DNA of 64,000 nt from Stentor roeselii (taxonomy: Eukaryota > Ciliophora > Heterotrichea > Heterotrichida > Stentoridae), in the NCBI GenBank assembly GCA_006503475.1, contig RSEH01000207.1:23412-87411 (forward strand). Direction: 5' to 3'. A model generated the notes under the pieces. The model was given only the letters and a program-made list of their open reading frames with translations. It was not told where the DNA came from and did not search any database. Shown one piece after another: positions 38,991-48,737 of the stretch; position 1 is the stretch's first letter; each line of letters starts with the position of its first letter. Made by a program: the position numbers and the translations under genes.

Positions 38991-39374
38991 TCAATTCGAT
39001 TTTTGAAGTTTACAAACAGAACATTTTGTATCTGCTTCTTTATTTGTCATCTGGCATCTGATGCATCTCCAAGGTCCTGCTCGGACAGCAGCTTTTTTAA
39101 CAAATACATACATCCCTTGTCCTGTAATATTTTTTAAAGCTTCGTTGAAGGTTTCTTCATTTGATATCGGTTTAAAGGCTGCTATTCGGTCGTTCAATTC
39201 AATATACCCGAAATCTCGATCTTTATAATTCAAATTCATGAAATCCTTTAAATAAGAATAGTTGTTTTTTAAAGGGTACTCTCTGATGACTGTGTAAGTC
39301 ATATGCTCAAGGATAAAGAATTTGAGTCCTCTAAAATCACTGATCATTATTTTTATAGACATTTTTTGGCACAT
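38991..39374 (-). CDS. Small protein with RanBP2-type zinc finger
   Basis: About 127 residues from the ATG at 39372-39374; the frame is open further upstream (to 39437) but without an ATG, and a second in-frame ATG lies four codons downstream. The C-terminus is a RanBP2-type zinc finger (W-x-C-x2-C-x10-C-x2-C: GPWRCIRCQMTNKEADTKCS then VCKLQ), a module that binds ubiquitin or single-stranded RNA. The N-terminal ~90 residues are a small mixed alpha/beta region (IMISDFRGLKFFILEHM, ITGQGMYVFVKK) that may be ubiquitin- or PB1-like; this is a guess from pattern. Confidence 0.7.
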   Translation of the reverse strand: MCQKMSIKIMISDFRGLKFFILEHMTYTVIREYPLKNNYSYLKDFMNLNYKDRDFGYIELNDRIAAFKPISNEETFNEALKNITGQGMYVFVKKAAVRAGPWRCIRCQMTNKEADTKCSVCKLQKSN

Positions 39375-39531
39375 GGAAGATAAAGTTTGAATGGGATTAT
39401 TAAGAGTTTGTATCTTTAGATTTATTGTAATATTCAAATATCTTTAACAATTTTCAGCAAAACTTTCAAAGATCAGATAGTTGTTGTTGTTAAACATATT
39501 TAATGATTTCCTTATAACTATTTAAACCATA

Positions 39532-40161
39532 TCAATCTCTTACCAACTCTTCATTCCCTGCCCTGATCTCAAATATCTTGGGAAATATTTCTTTTACATA
39601 AAACCCATTCTGCCTACACATCTGCAAAAAAACCTCTTCAGTATCAATCCTTCTTCTATTATTAAGCCAAAATATAGCCCCAAGTCCAATTAGTGCCTTT
39701 AAAGTGTTAATAAGTAGCGGAAACGACTTCAAATAAATCAAAATATCAGAAGCCAAGACAAGGTCGAACTTCTGAAGTAAATGCAAGTCCTGTCCCCAAA
39801 GATCTGCTTATTCCTTACGAGGAAAGAATTCCAATTCAACTCCGTTTTCCTTCGCATTAAACATAATATTTTCCCTTACTTCTTCATCCGGGCAGTCACT
39901 AGCAGTGACATCAACTTCCAAAATCCTTAAAAAAATTGAAAGAATTCCACTTCCAGATCCCAATTCAAGAACCTTTTTCCCTTTCAAAAATTCAACCTGT
40001 CCCTTTAAAAACTCCGCAAAAATCTGATTTCCAGGCCAGACTTGATTCGCATTAAATCGATGAAACGAAAATTCCCTGATTTTTAAATGAACTCCTCCAA
40101 AATCATGAGAATTTTCATCATAAATCTGTTGAAACTCGTCTTCTCCAAATAAATCATTCAT
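39532..40161 (-). CDS. METTL21-type protein lysine methyltransferase (one 15-nt intron)
   Basis: About 204 residues after removing the intron at 39804-39818. It belongs to the Methyltransf_16 (METTL21/METTL23/EEF1AKMT) family of seven-beta-strand methyltransferases that act on non-histone proteins. Signs are QVWPGNQIFAEFL before the core, the SAM motif I KKVLELGSGSGILSIFL, the acidic loop DVTASDCPD, and post-motif II DLVLASDILIYLKSFPLLI. The LASD-x-LY form is diagnostic of this family. The intron lies between EFFP and LWGQDL, where homologues also have a Trp-Gly segment. The substrate is not predictable. Confidence 0.9.
39804..39818 (-). other. 15-nt intron in METTL21-like gene
   Basis: GTAAGGAATAAGCAG on the minus strand. 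Retention gives an in-frame TAA; removal joins EFFP through His to LWGQDLHLLQKF. Confidence 0.9.
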
Positions 40162-40173
40162 ATTTCCTATTAC

Positions 40174-41010
40174 CTAGTTAACCTTGTTTTCACCGTTTTC
40201 TAGTTTAATCTCTCTTCCCGAGTCCACATTTTTACCATCATCAATCGGCACATTCGACTGTCGGTGCTTAAGCCAAACGTAAAGCAAAAAAGGAATCGTC
40301 AAGAAAGGATAGTAAATCAACATCGCAATTCCTATTCTCGGACCTGCCTTCGCACAAATTGGAGGAGCAGAATGATCTGAATTGTAAAGTTCTTCACATT
40401 CATCATCAAACCTCGCCTTGGTCAAGCCGATCCACACTAAAATCGCTAAATAATGGCAGACCCAAGCTAAATTCGAAAACAAGAAAGCCAAGCGCATATG
40501 TGGCTTTCCTTGAATAAACAGAAGAATTACAACAATAACTGCCGCACAGTTAACAAGACTCATTATCTCTAAGGTAATGTAAAAACCTGCTCCGAACCAA
40601 AGATTTCTCATTAATGAGCACCAAGAACTGTAAAAGTCCCAAAGTTTCTCAGGAAAATCATCTTCATCACTGATTTCAATGACGAAACAAAGCCCGCAAC
40701 CTACTGTTGAATACCTTCTATCTGACAAGTCGATTGGGTAAGTAGGGGCAGGATTCAAGTAAGTATTGACTGCAATTAATCCATCTTGGATCCCGATCAA
40801 AGAACCTTTGAACTTGTAGCTTGAAGCTTTCACGACTTGTTGAGGAATAATAGGACTTACGTGGGTGTAGTTGAAATCATCGCCGCTGTCTGGGTCGAGT
40901 TCTAACCACTTCTGGGCTCCTAGTGAACCAATCATGCCTCCCATACACATCAGGTAAAGAATTGCGAAGAGGATCCAAAATATCTGGAAATTTGAATGAT
41001 GCTTCGACAT
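40174..41010 (-). CDS. Four-pass membrane protein, unknown family
   Basis: A 278-residue protein with four hydrophobic segments: IFWILFAILYLMCMGGMIGS (~10-29), LVNCAAVIVVILLFIQG (~152-168), LAFLFSNLAWVCHYLAILVW (~174-193) and IGIAMLIYYPFLTIPFLLYV (~226-245). The large first loop (~30-150) contains Cys residues (VGCGLCF, WCSL) and faces the lumen or outside if the short N-terminus is cytosolic. The layout is claudin- or tetraspanin-like, but no CCG or W-x-x-W-C-C motif is present. The C-tail is polar. An ATTATTAGA element (41015-41023) lies just upstream of the start. Function unknown. Confidence 0.78.
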   Translation of the reverse strand: MSKHHSNFQIFWILFAILYLMCMGGMIGSLGAQKWLELDPDSGDDFNYTHVSPIIPQQVVKASSYKFKGSLIGIQDGLIAVNTYLNPAPTYPIDLSDRRYSTVGCGLCFVIEISDEDDFPEKLWDFYSSWCSLMRNLWFGAGFYITLEIMSLVNCAAVIVVILLFIQGKPHMRLAFLFSNLAWVCHYLAILVWIGLTKARFDDECEELYNSDHSAPPICAKAGPRIGIAMLIYYPFLTIPFLLYVWLKHRQSNVPIDDGKNVDSGREIKLENGENKVN

Positions 41011-41281
41011 ATTGATTATTAGAAGATTTAATCGGAGTTTGATAGTTATTATAATTTTTTATTAATTTTAGGAGGAAAATAGAATGGAGAGGATGAGTTG
41101 TTTTTGTTTGGGAATGAGGTGGTTTTTTTGTGGTAGAAGTGAATTTGTGAATTTTTTTATTGAATTTTTTATATTTGAAATAACTTGATCAATAATTTTA
41201 ATGGATTTATTATAGGTGGGATATTATTATGGAGTTTCTTGCTCTGATATTATTTAATTAGATAGTTTTGCAAATCTCCAA

Positions 41282-41353
41282 TCCGAGGTAGTATAGTGGT
41301 GAGTATTCCTGCCTGTCACGCAGGAGACCCGGGTTCAATTCCCGGCCTCGGAG
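41282..41353 (+). tRNA. tRNA-Asp (anticodon GUC)
   Basis: A complete cloverleaf. The seven-pair acceptor stem TCCGAGG pairs with CCTCGGA, followed by discriminator G. The D arm contains the A box TAGTATAGTGG. The anticodon stem CCTGC/GCAGG encloses loop CTGTCAC with GTC at 41315-41317. The T arm GGGTTCAATTCCC carries the B box. No intron and no encoded CCA. It decodes GAC and GAU. Confidence 0.97.
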
Positions 41354-41359
41354 TTTTTT
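41354..41359 (+). terminator. RNA polymerase III terminator
   Basis: Six T residues directly after the tRNA discriminator base, the usual Pol III stop signal. Confidence 0.9.
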
Positions 41360-41400
41360 CTAAATTTTCAATCTCACGAATCCCAACCCAAAATCCTATT

Positions 41401-42102
41401 TTAACTTTCAATAATAAAAGCATTAATATAAAATTCTCTATGAAACAAATCCGCAGTAGTCACCTGAAAGCTAGGCTTGACTAAAACACTTCCTTTTTTA
41501 AACATTTCGGGTTGATGATTATAGTTAATCCCGAATTCCTCAAACAAAATCTGATTCTTCTGAGCACTCGTAGTTCCTTTGAGCCTCTGATGCGCTTCAT
41601 TTTCTGTTATTCCACTTTTGACAATAGCCCAAAAGACAGTATTATAAAGATTATTGATATGACAATCAGCCTGTCGCCATCTGAGATAATCCAAAAGCAC
41701 TTCAAACGTCGGGTAACAAACAGTTCTCGCATCAAAAGAAGGAGGGTACTCAAGGGCAGGTCCTTTCCAGTTCATCACGAAGCAGCTGGTGAAGTAAGAA
41801 GCGATCAAAGAACAAAGTTTAAAGGCTCTTCTGTTCAACATCTTCGATGACGGTGGCAAGACAAAGCTGTACTCGTCTGACTGGCCGTATGCAAGAACTA
41901 TTTCAGTGAATTGCAAACATACTGCCTGTGCTGATTTGTTCATTGTTGATAGGCATGACTCGTCGTTTGGCTTTTGAAGGTTGTGAACTTTGCTGAATCT
42001 GGTGAATGACTGACCGTCTAGACGGATCACTATCCAGGTTTGGGGTAAGAGGATAGGGTCGTTTTCGAAGGTTTTCACGTACTCGAAACGAGACCTGGCC
42101 AT
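41401..42102 (-). CDS. THG1: tRNA-His guanylyltransferase
   Basis: A 233-residue enzyme that adds the extra G at position -1 of tRNA-His, needed for histidyl-tRNA synthetase recognition. It is an almost complete family match: MARSRFEYVKTFENDPIL, the metal-binding IVIRLDGQSFTRFSKVHN, KPNDE, YGQSDEYSFVLPP with the catalytic acidic pair, RRAFKLCSLIASYFTS, FDARTVCYPT and LRWRQADCHINNLYNTVFWA. QRLKGTTSAQKNQILFEEFG and MFKKGSVLVK close the domain. All three catalytic carboxylates appear present. It acts in the cytosol or nucleus. That it lies next to a tRNA gene for Asp, not His, looks coincidental. Confidence 0.96.
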   Translation of the reverse strand: MARSRFEYVKTFENDPILLPQTWIVIRLDGQSFTRFSKVHNLQKPNDESCLSTMNKSAQAVCLQFTEIVLAYGQSDEYSFVLPPSSKMLNRRAFKLCSLIASYFTSCFVMNWKGPALEYPPSFDARTVCYPTFEVLLDYLRWRQADCHINNLYNTVFWAIVKSGITENEAHQRLKGTTSAQKNQILFEEFGINYNHQPEMFKKGSVLVKPSFQVTTADLFHREFYINAFIIES

Positions 42103-43059
42103 TTATTTGGTTGAAGATTTTTATGGAGTTTAGGTATGATTTAAATATAAAGGTCGCTTGGATTTGAGATGTTATTGGGAAATTTTAGTATTTTTTTGAA
42201 ACTTTAATATTGTTGATGAGAATGAAGAGACTTGGAGGAAGGGATTTTTAAGAGTAAATCAAATTTGAAGAGGGTAGGGGATTAATAGAATAATTTTATA
42301 AGATTTGAATGACTAAATTCAATTATTTAGATATGGGAAGAAAGGTATTTAAGATAATGAAAAATTAGTTTTATTAAAGTTTAGATAAATAACATTTATT
42401 TAGCTAGTATATTCAATATGGGTTAAAGCCTATTACTCACAATTGATGAAAAATTTGAGCTCCATTCCTTAAAAAAGCTTCAAAGAAATGATTAGTAAAC
42501 GTTCTTGTTCGAAAGAATTATAAAATATTTAAAATCTAAGAATGATTATGTGAGATATTATGTAATGAGGACAAAAAAAATGAATAATATTTCTAGTAGT
42601 AGATAGTTGTAGATTTTAATTTTAAGTGAGATTATATCAGGGTTTGAAAACTTGAAGTAATTTTTTAATTTATTAAATACCTCAAACGGAGAATGTTCTC
42701 TTTTCAATTGAATTATAAACAAAACTTTGAAAACTTTATGGATTATTAGATATAAAGGTTCAATTTATTTTTCATATACTGATCGTAAAAACTTAAGAAT
42801 TTGATTATCTTTGAATGGGTTAAAAAAAATTAATCTCAAATCAGATTAAGACTGATTGAAGTATATTATACCAAGAGGTAATGACTAAATAGTTGGAAGA
42901 ACTTGGTTTTCAAATCTAAAAAGAATAGAATTAAATATAGAGCGGTATATATAACTGATTGAAATATTATCAAGTATGGTCTTTATTTACTATGATATGA
43001 TTTAAAAATTTAACTTCATTGGTTTCTCGATATTATAATTTATAAATACTAAGTATTAA
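42103..43059. other. Non-coding spacer, 1.0 kb
   Basis: AT-rich spacer with A- and T-runs. No coding frame, tRNA or repeat recognised. Confidence 0.5.
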
Positions 43060-44169
43060 CTAATCTTTTATCGAAAATAGCTTTTGGCAATACAAGCAGC
43101 ATGCATTAAAGTTTGTCAGACCAATAAACGATTCACAGTTATCACAAATAAAAAACTTGTACTTCGATCCTTCAAAAAATGCTTCATAGTGATTCATATG
43201 TAATTCTCCTCGTCCTGGAAAAATACTTTCGAATAATTTCACTCCTTCTTTGAAAAACATAAAGACTGGGTAACAGTAAAGATTGTTGCAATAAGGCTCA
43301 TAACACCTAATCGAATATAAATCATTTTCTAATATTGAAAAGTTTCTGGTTTTTAAGGTTTGAGCAAAGCTGATAATGGAGTTTTGAAAAACTTGAAGTA
43401 GTTTATTTAAACACTTTGGATGCCCACAATGAAGCATGGTTTCGTTAGAGTTGCATAAAGGACAAAATTTGGTATTTGAGAAAATGCCTGTGAATTTTTG
43501 TGAAATTTGAGGTGTCTCAAAATAACTATTGTCTTGATATTTTTCATTTGAACTAATTTTTGTTTGATTTCCTTCATTTTTTTTAGGTGTAAATCTTGTA
43601 TCTTGATATTTTTCATTTGGACTAATTTTTGTCTGATTTCCTTCATTTTGATTAGATTTATCACTTGTATCATTATTTATCCTGTTTAAATCGTCTTTGC
43701 ATTGTGGGCAGCAATTCAGTTTGTTTCTTAAATCATTGCTAGAAAAGCATTTGAAGCAGTATACATGATTGTATTCACAGTTTAATCTAGGTTTTTCTGA
43801 GTTTACTAATCTACAAAAACAGTTAGCACAATGAATCGACAAGTAATTATCACAGTTTCGGCAACCCTCAACAGCTCTTTTAAGATTTTCTCCTGGATAT
43901 TTAAGACATCCCTCACAGATTTTATGATTGTCGCAATCAGTAATTATCACTCTATTTCCATTACAAATCAAGCATACACCTTCCTTGCTATTGCTTTTTT
44001 TCATTCTTTTTATTGCAACTTTACATGCATTGCAATGAAGATTATTTTCAATATCAGTCTGAGAAAGCTGATTGAAGCATTCTTGACATAGAGTATGGAT
44101 TTCACAAAGTTGAATACTTTCTTTAGAAGAATGAGATGATCGTCGAAAGCAAGTTTCCATAGAAATCAT
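43060..44169 (-). CDS. Cys-rich zinc-finger protein (paralogue of 6321-7907)
   Basis: A 369-residue protein. Residues 1-160 have repeated C-x2-C pairs (LCQECFNQL, CNACKVAI, CLICNGNR, CEGCLKYP, CANCFCRL, CFKCFSSN, CPQCKDDL), some close to RING half-sites. A low-complexity section (~175-215) carries a 16-residue unit twice (NEGNQTKISPNEKYQD form). The C-terminal part has further Cys pairs and ends with HYEAFFEGSKYKFFICDNC, closely resembling the end of the larger Cys-rich protein at 6321-7907 (PYFEGISFKFELCDC). The two are probably members of one family specific to this lineage. A ligase role is possible but unproven. Confidence 0.78.
   Translation of the reverse strand: MISMETCFRRSSHSSKESIQLCEIHTLCQECFNQLSQTDIENNLHCNACKVAIKRMKKSNSKEGVCLICNGNRVIITDCDNHKICEGCLKYPGENLKRAVEGCRNCDNYLSIHCANCFCRLVNSEKPRLNCEYNHVYCFKCFSSNDLRNKLNCCPQCKDDLNRINNDTSDKSNQNEGNQTKISPNEKYQDTRFTPKKNEGNQTKISSNEKYQDNSYFETPQISQKFTGIFSNTKFCPLCNSNETMLHCGHPKCLNKLLQVFQNSIISFAQTLKTRNFSILENDLYSIRCYEPYCNNLYCYPVFMFFKEGVKLFESIFPGRGELHMNHYEAFFEGSKYKFFICDNCESFIGLTNFNACCLYCQKLFSIKD
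43533..43649. repeat. 48-nt direct repeat inside the Cys-rich gene
   Basis: 43533-43580 and 43602-43649 match over 48 nt with about two differences. Both encode the NEGNQTKIS.NEKYQD unit in the same frame. Confidence 0.85.
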
Positions 44170-44553
44170 TTAATATTATAATCGATTAACCCATATATTC
44201 TATATTTATATGAAAATTTTAAAATCATTCTCAAATATCAAAAGATATTACTTAGTTCAATCAAAGAATAAGTTTCTTTAAAGTCTTAATAACCTCATAA
44301 CATTAACCAGTAATACCAGTCTCTCCAACAAATAACTAAAAATGCAAATAATAAACTCAAGCTTAACTAAAAAAACTCCAAAAATTAATACTTTTCTAAA
44401 ATCCCATTATCCTAATCTACGAAATCCAGAAAGGTCATCCTAAAAAAACCTATTACCCCAAATCATAAAGATTCTATGAATATTAATACCTAATCCAAAT
44501 AAAATCCTAACTTTCCATACTAATATCACAAATCACTTAACACCCAAACAAAA
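44170..44553. other. Non-coding spacer, 0.4 kb
   Basis: AT-rich divergent spacer between the Cys-rich gene and the polo-like kinase gene; it should contain both promoters. No clear element is seen. Confidence 0.45.
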
Positions 44554-46233
44554 ATGTTTGATCAAACATTCATAGAAGACCGATCAAGCGGTAGCCCTAT
44601 CCGTTACACAAAATCGAAATTTCTAGGAAAAGGAGGATTCGCATCCGTCTTCGAAGTTACAAGCGATGCAAACTCAAGCCCCCTGGCCTGCAAAATTATA
44701 GAAAAATCTTTTTTATCCAAGAGAAGAACTCGTCAAAAACTAATGAATGAGATTCGAATCCACCGTTCATTATCACATAAAAACATTGCAAAATTCCTGA
44801 AATATTTCGAAGATGATCAAAATCTTTACATTCTGCTTGAACTTTGTCCTAATGAGTCCTTAAGTGTTCTTCTCAGGCGTCGAAAGCGACTCGTGGAACT
44901 TGAAGTTCAGTGTTACTTAGTGCAAGTCCTTCTTGCCCTGAAGTACCTTAAAAACTCTAGAGTTATTCATAGGGATATAAAACTTGGAAACGTTCTTCTT
45001 GGCTCTAAGATGGAAGTAAAACTTGCGGATTTCGGACTTGCTGCTAAAGTTGAATATGATGGAGAACGGAAAAGAACTATTTGTGGAACTCCGAATTATA
45101 TTGCTCCGGAAATTTTGAATTCGGGAAATGGGCATTCTTATGAAGTTGATGTTTGGAGTTTCGGTATTTTAATGTATACTATGCTTGTTGGAAAAACTCC
45201 TTTCGCTTCTGATGATTTGAAAGTTACTTATTCTAAGATAAAAAGTGGATTTTTTAACTTTCCGGATTCGGTGCCTCTGTCAACCGAAGCAAAAGACCTA
45301 ATATCAAAGATTCTTGTATTGAATCCTGACCATCGCCCTTCAATTGACACTATTTTAGATCATCCTTTTTTGAATAAAAATAAAATTCCGAGATGTCTTC
45401 CTTTTTCTAGCTTGACAATACCACTTTCAGAGTCTTATTGTAAAGCTTTTGATAGAAAACCTCTAACACCTCGGGAGTTTATGACTTATCTTGATGCTGA
45501 AGAAGCAAAAGTTCCCAGATCTACTTCTCAAACTGGACAAATTCGAAATATGCCTGAAATTTCTCATGATGATTTTGAAATGATCACCAAGGAACTAAGC
45601 GGTTCTTTGCAAACCACTGCGGGTTCAGGATCTTGTTTGAATTCAAAGGAAATAGTTGTTTATTCAAGTTATAATTTTGCAAGCCGTGGTCCACAGGAGT
45701 GGATTACAATGTGGATTGACTATTCACATAAATATGGAATCGCTTATTTGATGTCAAACAACTCTCTTGGGGTCTTGTTTAATGACAATACCAAAATTAT
45801 TGTAAACGGAAAATTATCAAGATTCAAGTACATTGAAGAAGGACAATCTGAAAGTAAAGACGAGTTTGAACTGTCTTCTCCTCCCAGTAATCTTGTTAAA
45901 AAAGTGCAGCTTGTTAGATGTTTCTGTAAGAGTTTAGGTGTAAAACGAAACAATACTGATAAAATTGTTGAAGTTTATGTCAAACGATGGATACTCACTC
46001 AACATGCTATTCTATTTCGACTCAGTAATAAAATAGTGCAGGTTTATTTCAGGGATCAGACTGAAGTATTCCTTTGTGGAGCTACGAAAATAGCAACATA
46101 TGTCAATAAAAGTAAGGAAATTATTGTGTTACCAATTGAAGATGTGATGGAAAGTGGCAATAGGGAATTGATGAAAAGAGTCAAGTTCTGTAAAGATATT
46201 TTAATTGGAAACTATAGCAAGGTTAAAAAGTAA
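44554..46233 (+). CDS. Polo-like kinase
   Basis: A 559-residue Ser/Thr kinase. The kinase domain (~18-272) is complete: Gly loop FLGKGGFASVFEV, ATP Lys in LACKIIEK (K47), VIHRDIKLGNVLL, LADFGLA, and the activation loop RTICGTPNYIAPE with the Thr that is phosphorylated in PLKs. Two polo boxes follow. Box 1 starts near WITMWIDYSHKYGIAYLMSN, with the Trp used for phosphopeptide binding in PLK1. Box 2 contains HAILFRLSNKIVQVYF then RDQTEVFL. The PLK1 pincer His/Lys at this point are Gln502 and Glu504 here. PLKs control mitosis, centrioles and basal bodies. The layout fits PLK1-3 better than PLK4. Confidence 0.95.
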   Translation: MFDQTFIEDRSSGSPIRYTKSKFLGKGGFASVFEVTSDANSSPLACKIIEKSFLSKRRTRQKLMNEIRIHRSLSHKNIAKFLKYFEDDQNLYILLELCPNESLSVLLRRRKRLVELEVQCYLVQVLLALKYLKNSRVIHRDIKLGNVLLGSKMEVKLADFGLAAKVEYDGERKRTICGTPNYIAPEILNSGNGHSYEVDVWSFGILMYTMLVGKTPFASDDLKVTYSKIKSGFFNFPDSVPLSTEAKDLISKILVLNPDHRPSIDTILDHPFLNKNKIPRCLPFSSLTIPLSESYCKAFDRKPLTPREFMTYLDAEEAKVPRSTSQTGQIRNMPEISHDDFEMITKELSGSLQTTAGSGSCLNSKEIVVYSSYNFASRGPQEWITMWIDYSHKYGIAYLMSNNSLGVLFNDNTKIIVNGKLSRFKYIEEGQSESKDEFELSSPPSNLVKKVQLVRCFCKSLGVKRNNTDKIVEVYVKRWILTQHAILFRLSNKIVQVYFRDQTEVFLCGATKIATYVNKSKEIIVLPIEDVMESGNRELMKRVKFCKDILIGNYSKVKK

Positions 46234-46453
46234 GCTTTCTTAATTACTTATCCTAAAATGTTGGTTATTGAAGAAATTTCTTAAGTTCTAGACAAGAACA
46301 TATTAGATAATTTATATTAATAAGAACTTACTAAAAATTTGATTCATTCAGATATACCATCAATATCTAAGACATTCTTAATTATCAATGTTCTACTAAG
46401 CCAAAGTTAATTATTCAAGTCTTGACTGGACTATTATAATCAATCTTAACACC

Positions 46454-47188
46454 CTAATCTCTTGAATAATCTAAATCGAATTTTACAGACTTATCCACAG
46501 GAGGAGTTCCTTCAGGAGTTTTCCAGATCCAGCTTTTGTTAACTTTTTTTTTCTTGAGAATTCCATTATTTCCCTCTGAGATTCTAGCAGCCTTGGCGAT
46601 TTGAATGCGATATTTAAGTTCACTTTTGCTGTTTGACTTCAAAATAAACAAGTCTTGCTTCAAACCTTTACTAAGGCTGAGAGTTTCCTGAGCCATTTTC
46701 TTGGACTTTTCAACAGAAACTTCCTTAAACCTTGCAGGAAATCCTGTAAACTTATTTTTGGAAATTGTAAAAATTTTAACTTTTTTCGATTTGTTTAAAT
46801 TTGGGTCTTTTCCTTCACTTTCAATGTTTTTTTCGCTAATTTTTCCGATTTTTTCCCAAAATTTTTCGAGTTTTTTTATGTGAGGAGGTGTTGCTTGATT
46901 TTTTTCTAAAATTTGTTTAATTTTTTGTAAAGGTTTCTGATCACTGTTGCTGTATTTTAAAGTTATTGGCGCTAATTTTTCTTTAATTAAGAGGTTTTCA
47001 GAGTTTTTATGTGACAAAACGATGGAACTTGCTTTAAAGGTCCGTGATTTACTAGGTTGAGGACTGAGGAAGAGAATGTCTCGGTTTGAACTTGAGGAGT
47101 CTATGCGAAAGGGTGAGAATTCAATCAGAGGTTTTAAATGGGCTCGGCTATGCTTGTAAAGTTTACTTCGAGAATAGATGATGTTCAT
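46454..47188 (-). CDS. Basic protein of unknown function
   Basis: A 244-residue protein, about a fifth Lys plus many Ser, that I do not recognise. It has a short helix-prone segment (HIKKLEFWEK type, ~103-125) and otherwise looks disordered. The C-terminus reads KVNKSWIWKTPEGTPPVDKS. No membrane, zinc or enzyme motif. The start is the ATG at 47186-47188. Composition suggests a cytoskeletal or nuclear protein, but that is not evidence. Confidence 0.7.
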   Translation of the reverse strand: MNIIYSRSKLYKHSRAHLKPLIEFSPFRIDSSSSNRDILFLSPQPSKSRTFKASSIVLSHKNSENLLIKEKLAPITLKYSNSDQKPLQKIKQILEKNQATPPHIKKLEKFWEKIGKISEKNIESEGKDPNLNKSKKVKIFTISKNKFTGFPARFKEVSVEKSKKMAQETLSLSKGLKQDLFILKSNSKSELKYRIQIAKAARISEGNNGILKKKKVNKSWIWKTPEGTPPVDKSVKFDLDYSRD

Positions 47189-48737
47189 TCAATTTATTGA
47201 GAAAGGTTTGGAATTTGATTTGATATTTATTGGATGAAGGTGATGAAGGATTTTGTTTAGAATTATTGTTTTTGTGGTGGTTAAATCTTTGAGAATATTC
47301 AAACTTTTGATTCAAGTGTTGAATTTTCATTATTTATAAAATAGAAGTAAAAGTTTGATATAATATGAAGTTAAATAAAGGAATAAATCTTCGATTTGAT
47401 ATTAAAAGTCGATTTTCATTAAAATCTGATTTTATATCCAAGCTTATATATTAAATAAAACATCCTACTACATAGATTGGTAAAAATCTAAATTATTATT
47501 AATATTCAATAAAATTCTATTGGAATCTCTGTTATTCTTCAAGAAATTCAGTCTATCTTAATCATTTCAAATAATTTATTTTCTTATGATTATATATAAA
47601 CTGAATTGATACTTTAGTACCTTAAACAATATCCAATCAAGAACTCAAAAAATACACAAGCTAAAAACAGTAGATAATTCAAAATTTCAAACAATTTCTG
47701 GTAAATTTTCCAGAAATGTGAAAAATGTACCATGAAATGTTTCTGGGTTGTAAAATTATGAAAATGATCATAGATGATCTTATATGAACTTGATCATTAC
47801 GCATTCTCAACTATGAGTCTTTTGAAATCAAAGACAGGTCTCCATCAGTGTAAGTTGAGTATTGATGTTTGAAAGGAACTATGATGATTGTCAGAATAAA
47901 AATTTTATCCACGTTAAGTGAAATCTAGGTGATCCTAAAGACCCTTCATCTGAGCACTGAGCCGATATAGATCAAAAGCAGTTAAAAAAAGTGCTCGGGT
48001 ACATCGAAAAAGATAAATTGACCAGCAAATAGATTCTAGAAGCGAAAGACTCGGATAAGTAATTTATAAGCCTTTAATTTTTCTACTTTCAGGAGAAGAC
48101 TATCGCTAAACGTTGAGAAAACTCTCAAAATTATCAGCAGGTGATGGGCGGAACAATTTCGCAAATTCTTATAATATATGATAATAGCTGCAACTCCTTT
48201 CACCGGTTTAAGAGCTCAGAAGCTGAGGTTAAAGAACTTCGGCTTTATAACAGACAAAAGAGAGTTATAATCAAAAAGAGATCAAAACTTTCTTTTTTCA
48301 ACATAATAAAAGTTTAGATAGTTTTAAATGTCTTTGGATAGATGCATGGCCCTATAGGTTGAATTTCGATTTCAGGATAACTTCAAACAAGTACCAAACT
48401 ATAAGGAAATTTGATTGCAGTTATTAGGTAGTCATTAAAACTATGCTTAATAAAGTTTTTGGAGTTTTCATTGCTCAACTAAACTTAAATTTATTTATCT
48501 AAGTATGCTACTTATATAATTCTTGGTAGTAATATATTACTACATTCAGGTACCCTTCATGCCAAAATAATGATAATTGAACTCTTTTCCTCAAGTTTCT
48601 CAACCAATTCTTCAATCCAAGAAAAAAATCCAAATGCAGACAAAAAAATCAATTTATGAGAAAATCCTGAAAGTTTAAAAAACTAATTCTCAAAAACCTA
48701 AAAATGCACTATCTCTATTCTAAATCTTAAATCTAAA
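47189..48737. other. Spacer, 1.5 kb, with a GC-richer patch
   Basis: Mostly AT-rich non-coding DNA between two minus-strand genes. About 47800-48290 is visibly richer in G+C and looks like decayed coding or an RNA gene (separate entry). Confidence 0.5.
47800..48290 (+). pseudogene. Possible decayed coding patch
   Basis: Short plus-strand frames with coding-like composition follow one another but are cut by TGA, TAG and TAA and by a frame change. Examples are MSLLKSKTGLHQCKLSIDV, then GDPKDPSSEH, then ADIDQKQLKKVLGYIEKDKL and ILEAKDSDK. None of the breaks is a 15-nt GTAA..AG intron. A structured non-coding RNA is the alternative. I cannot name a parent gene. Confidence 0.3.

Noticed and set aside
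41296-41484. 62-residue plus-strand frame over the tRNA
   Set aside because: It reads through the tRNA-Asp gene and into antisense of THG1.
47880-47955. C/D box snoRNA
   Set aside because: ATGATGA and CTGA are present at a plausible distance, but no terminal stem and no guide match can be shown; kept only as a remark.
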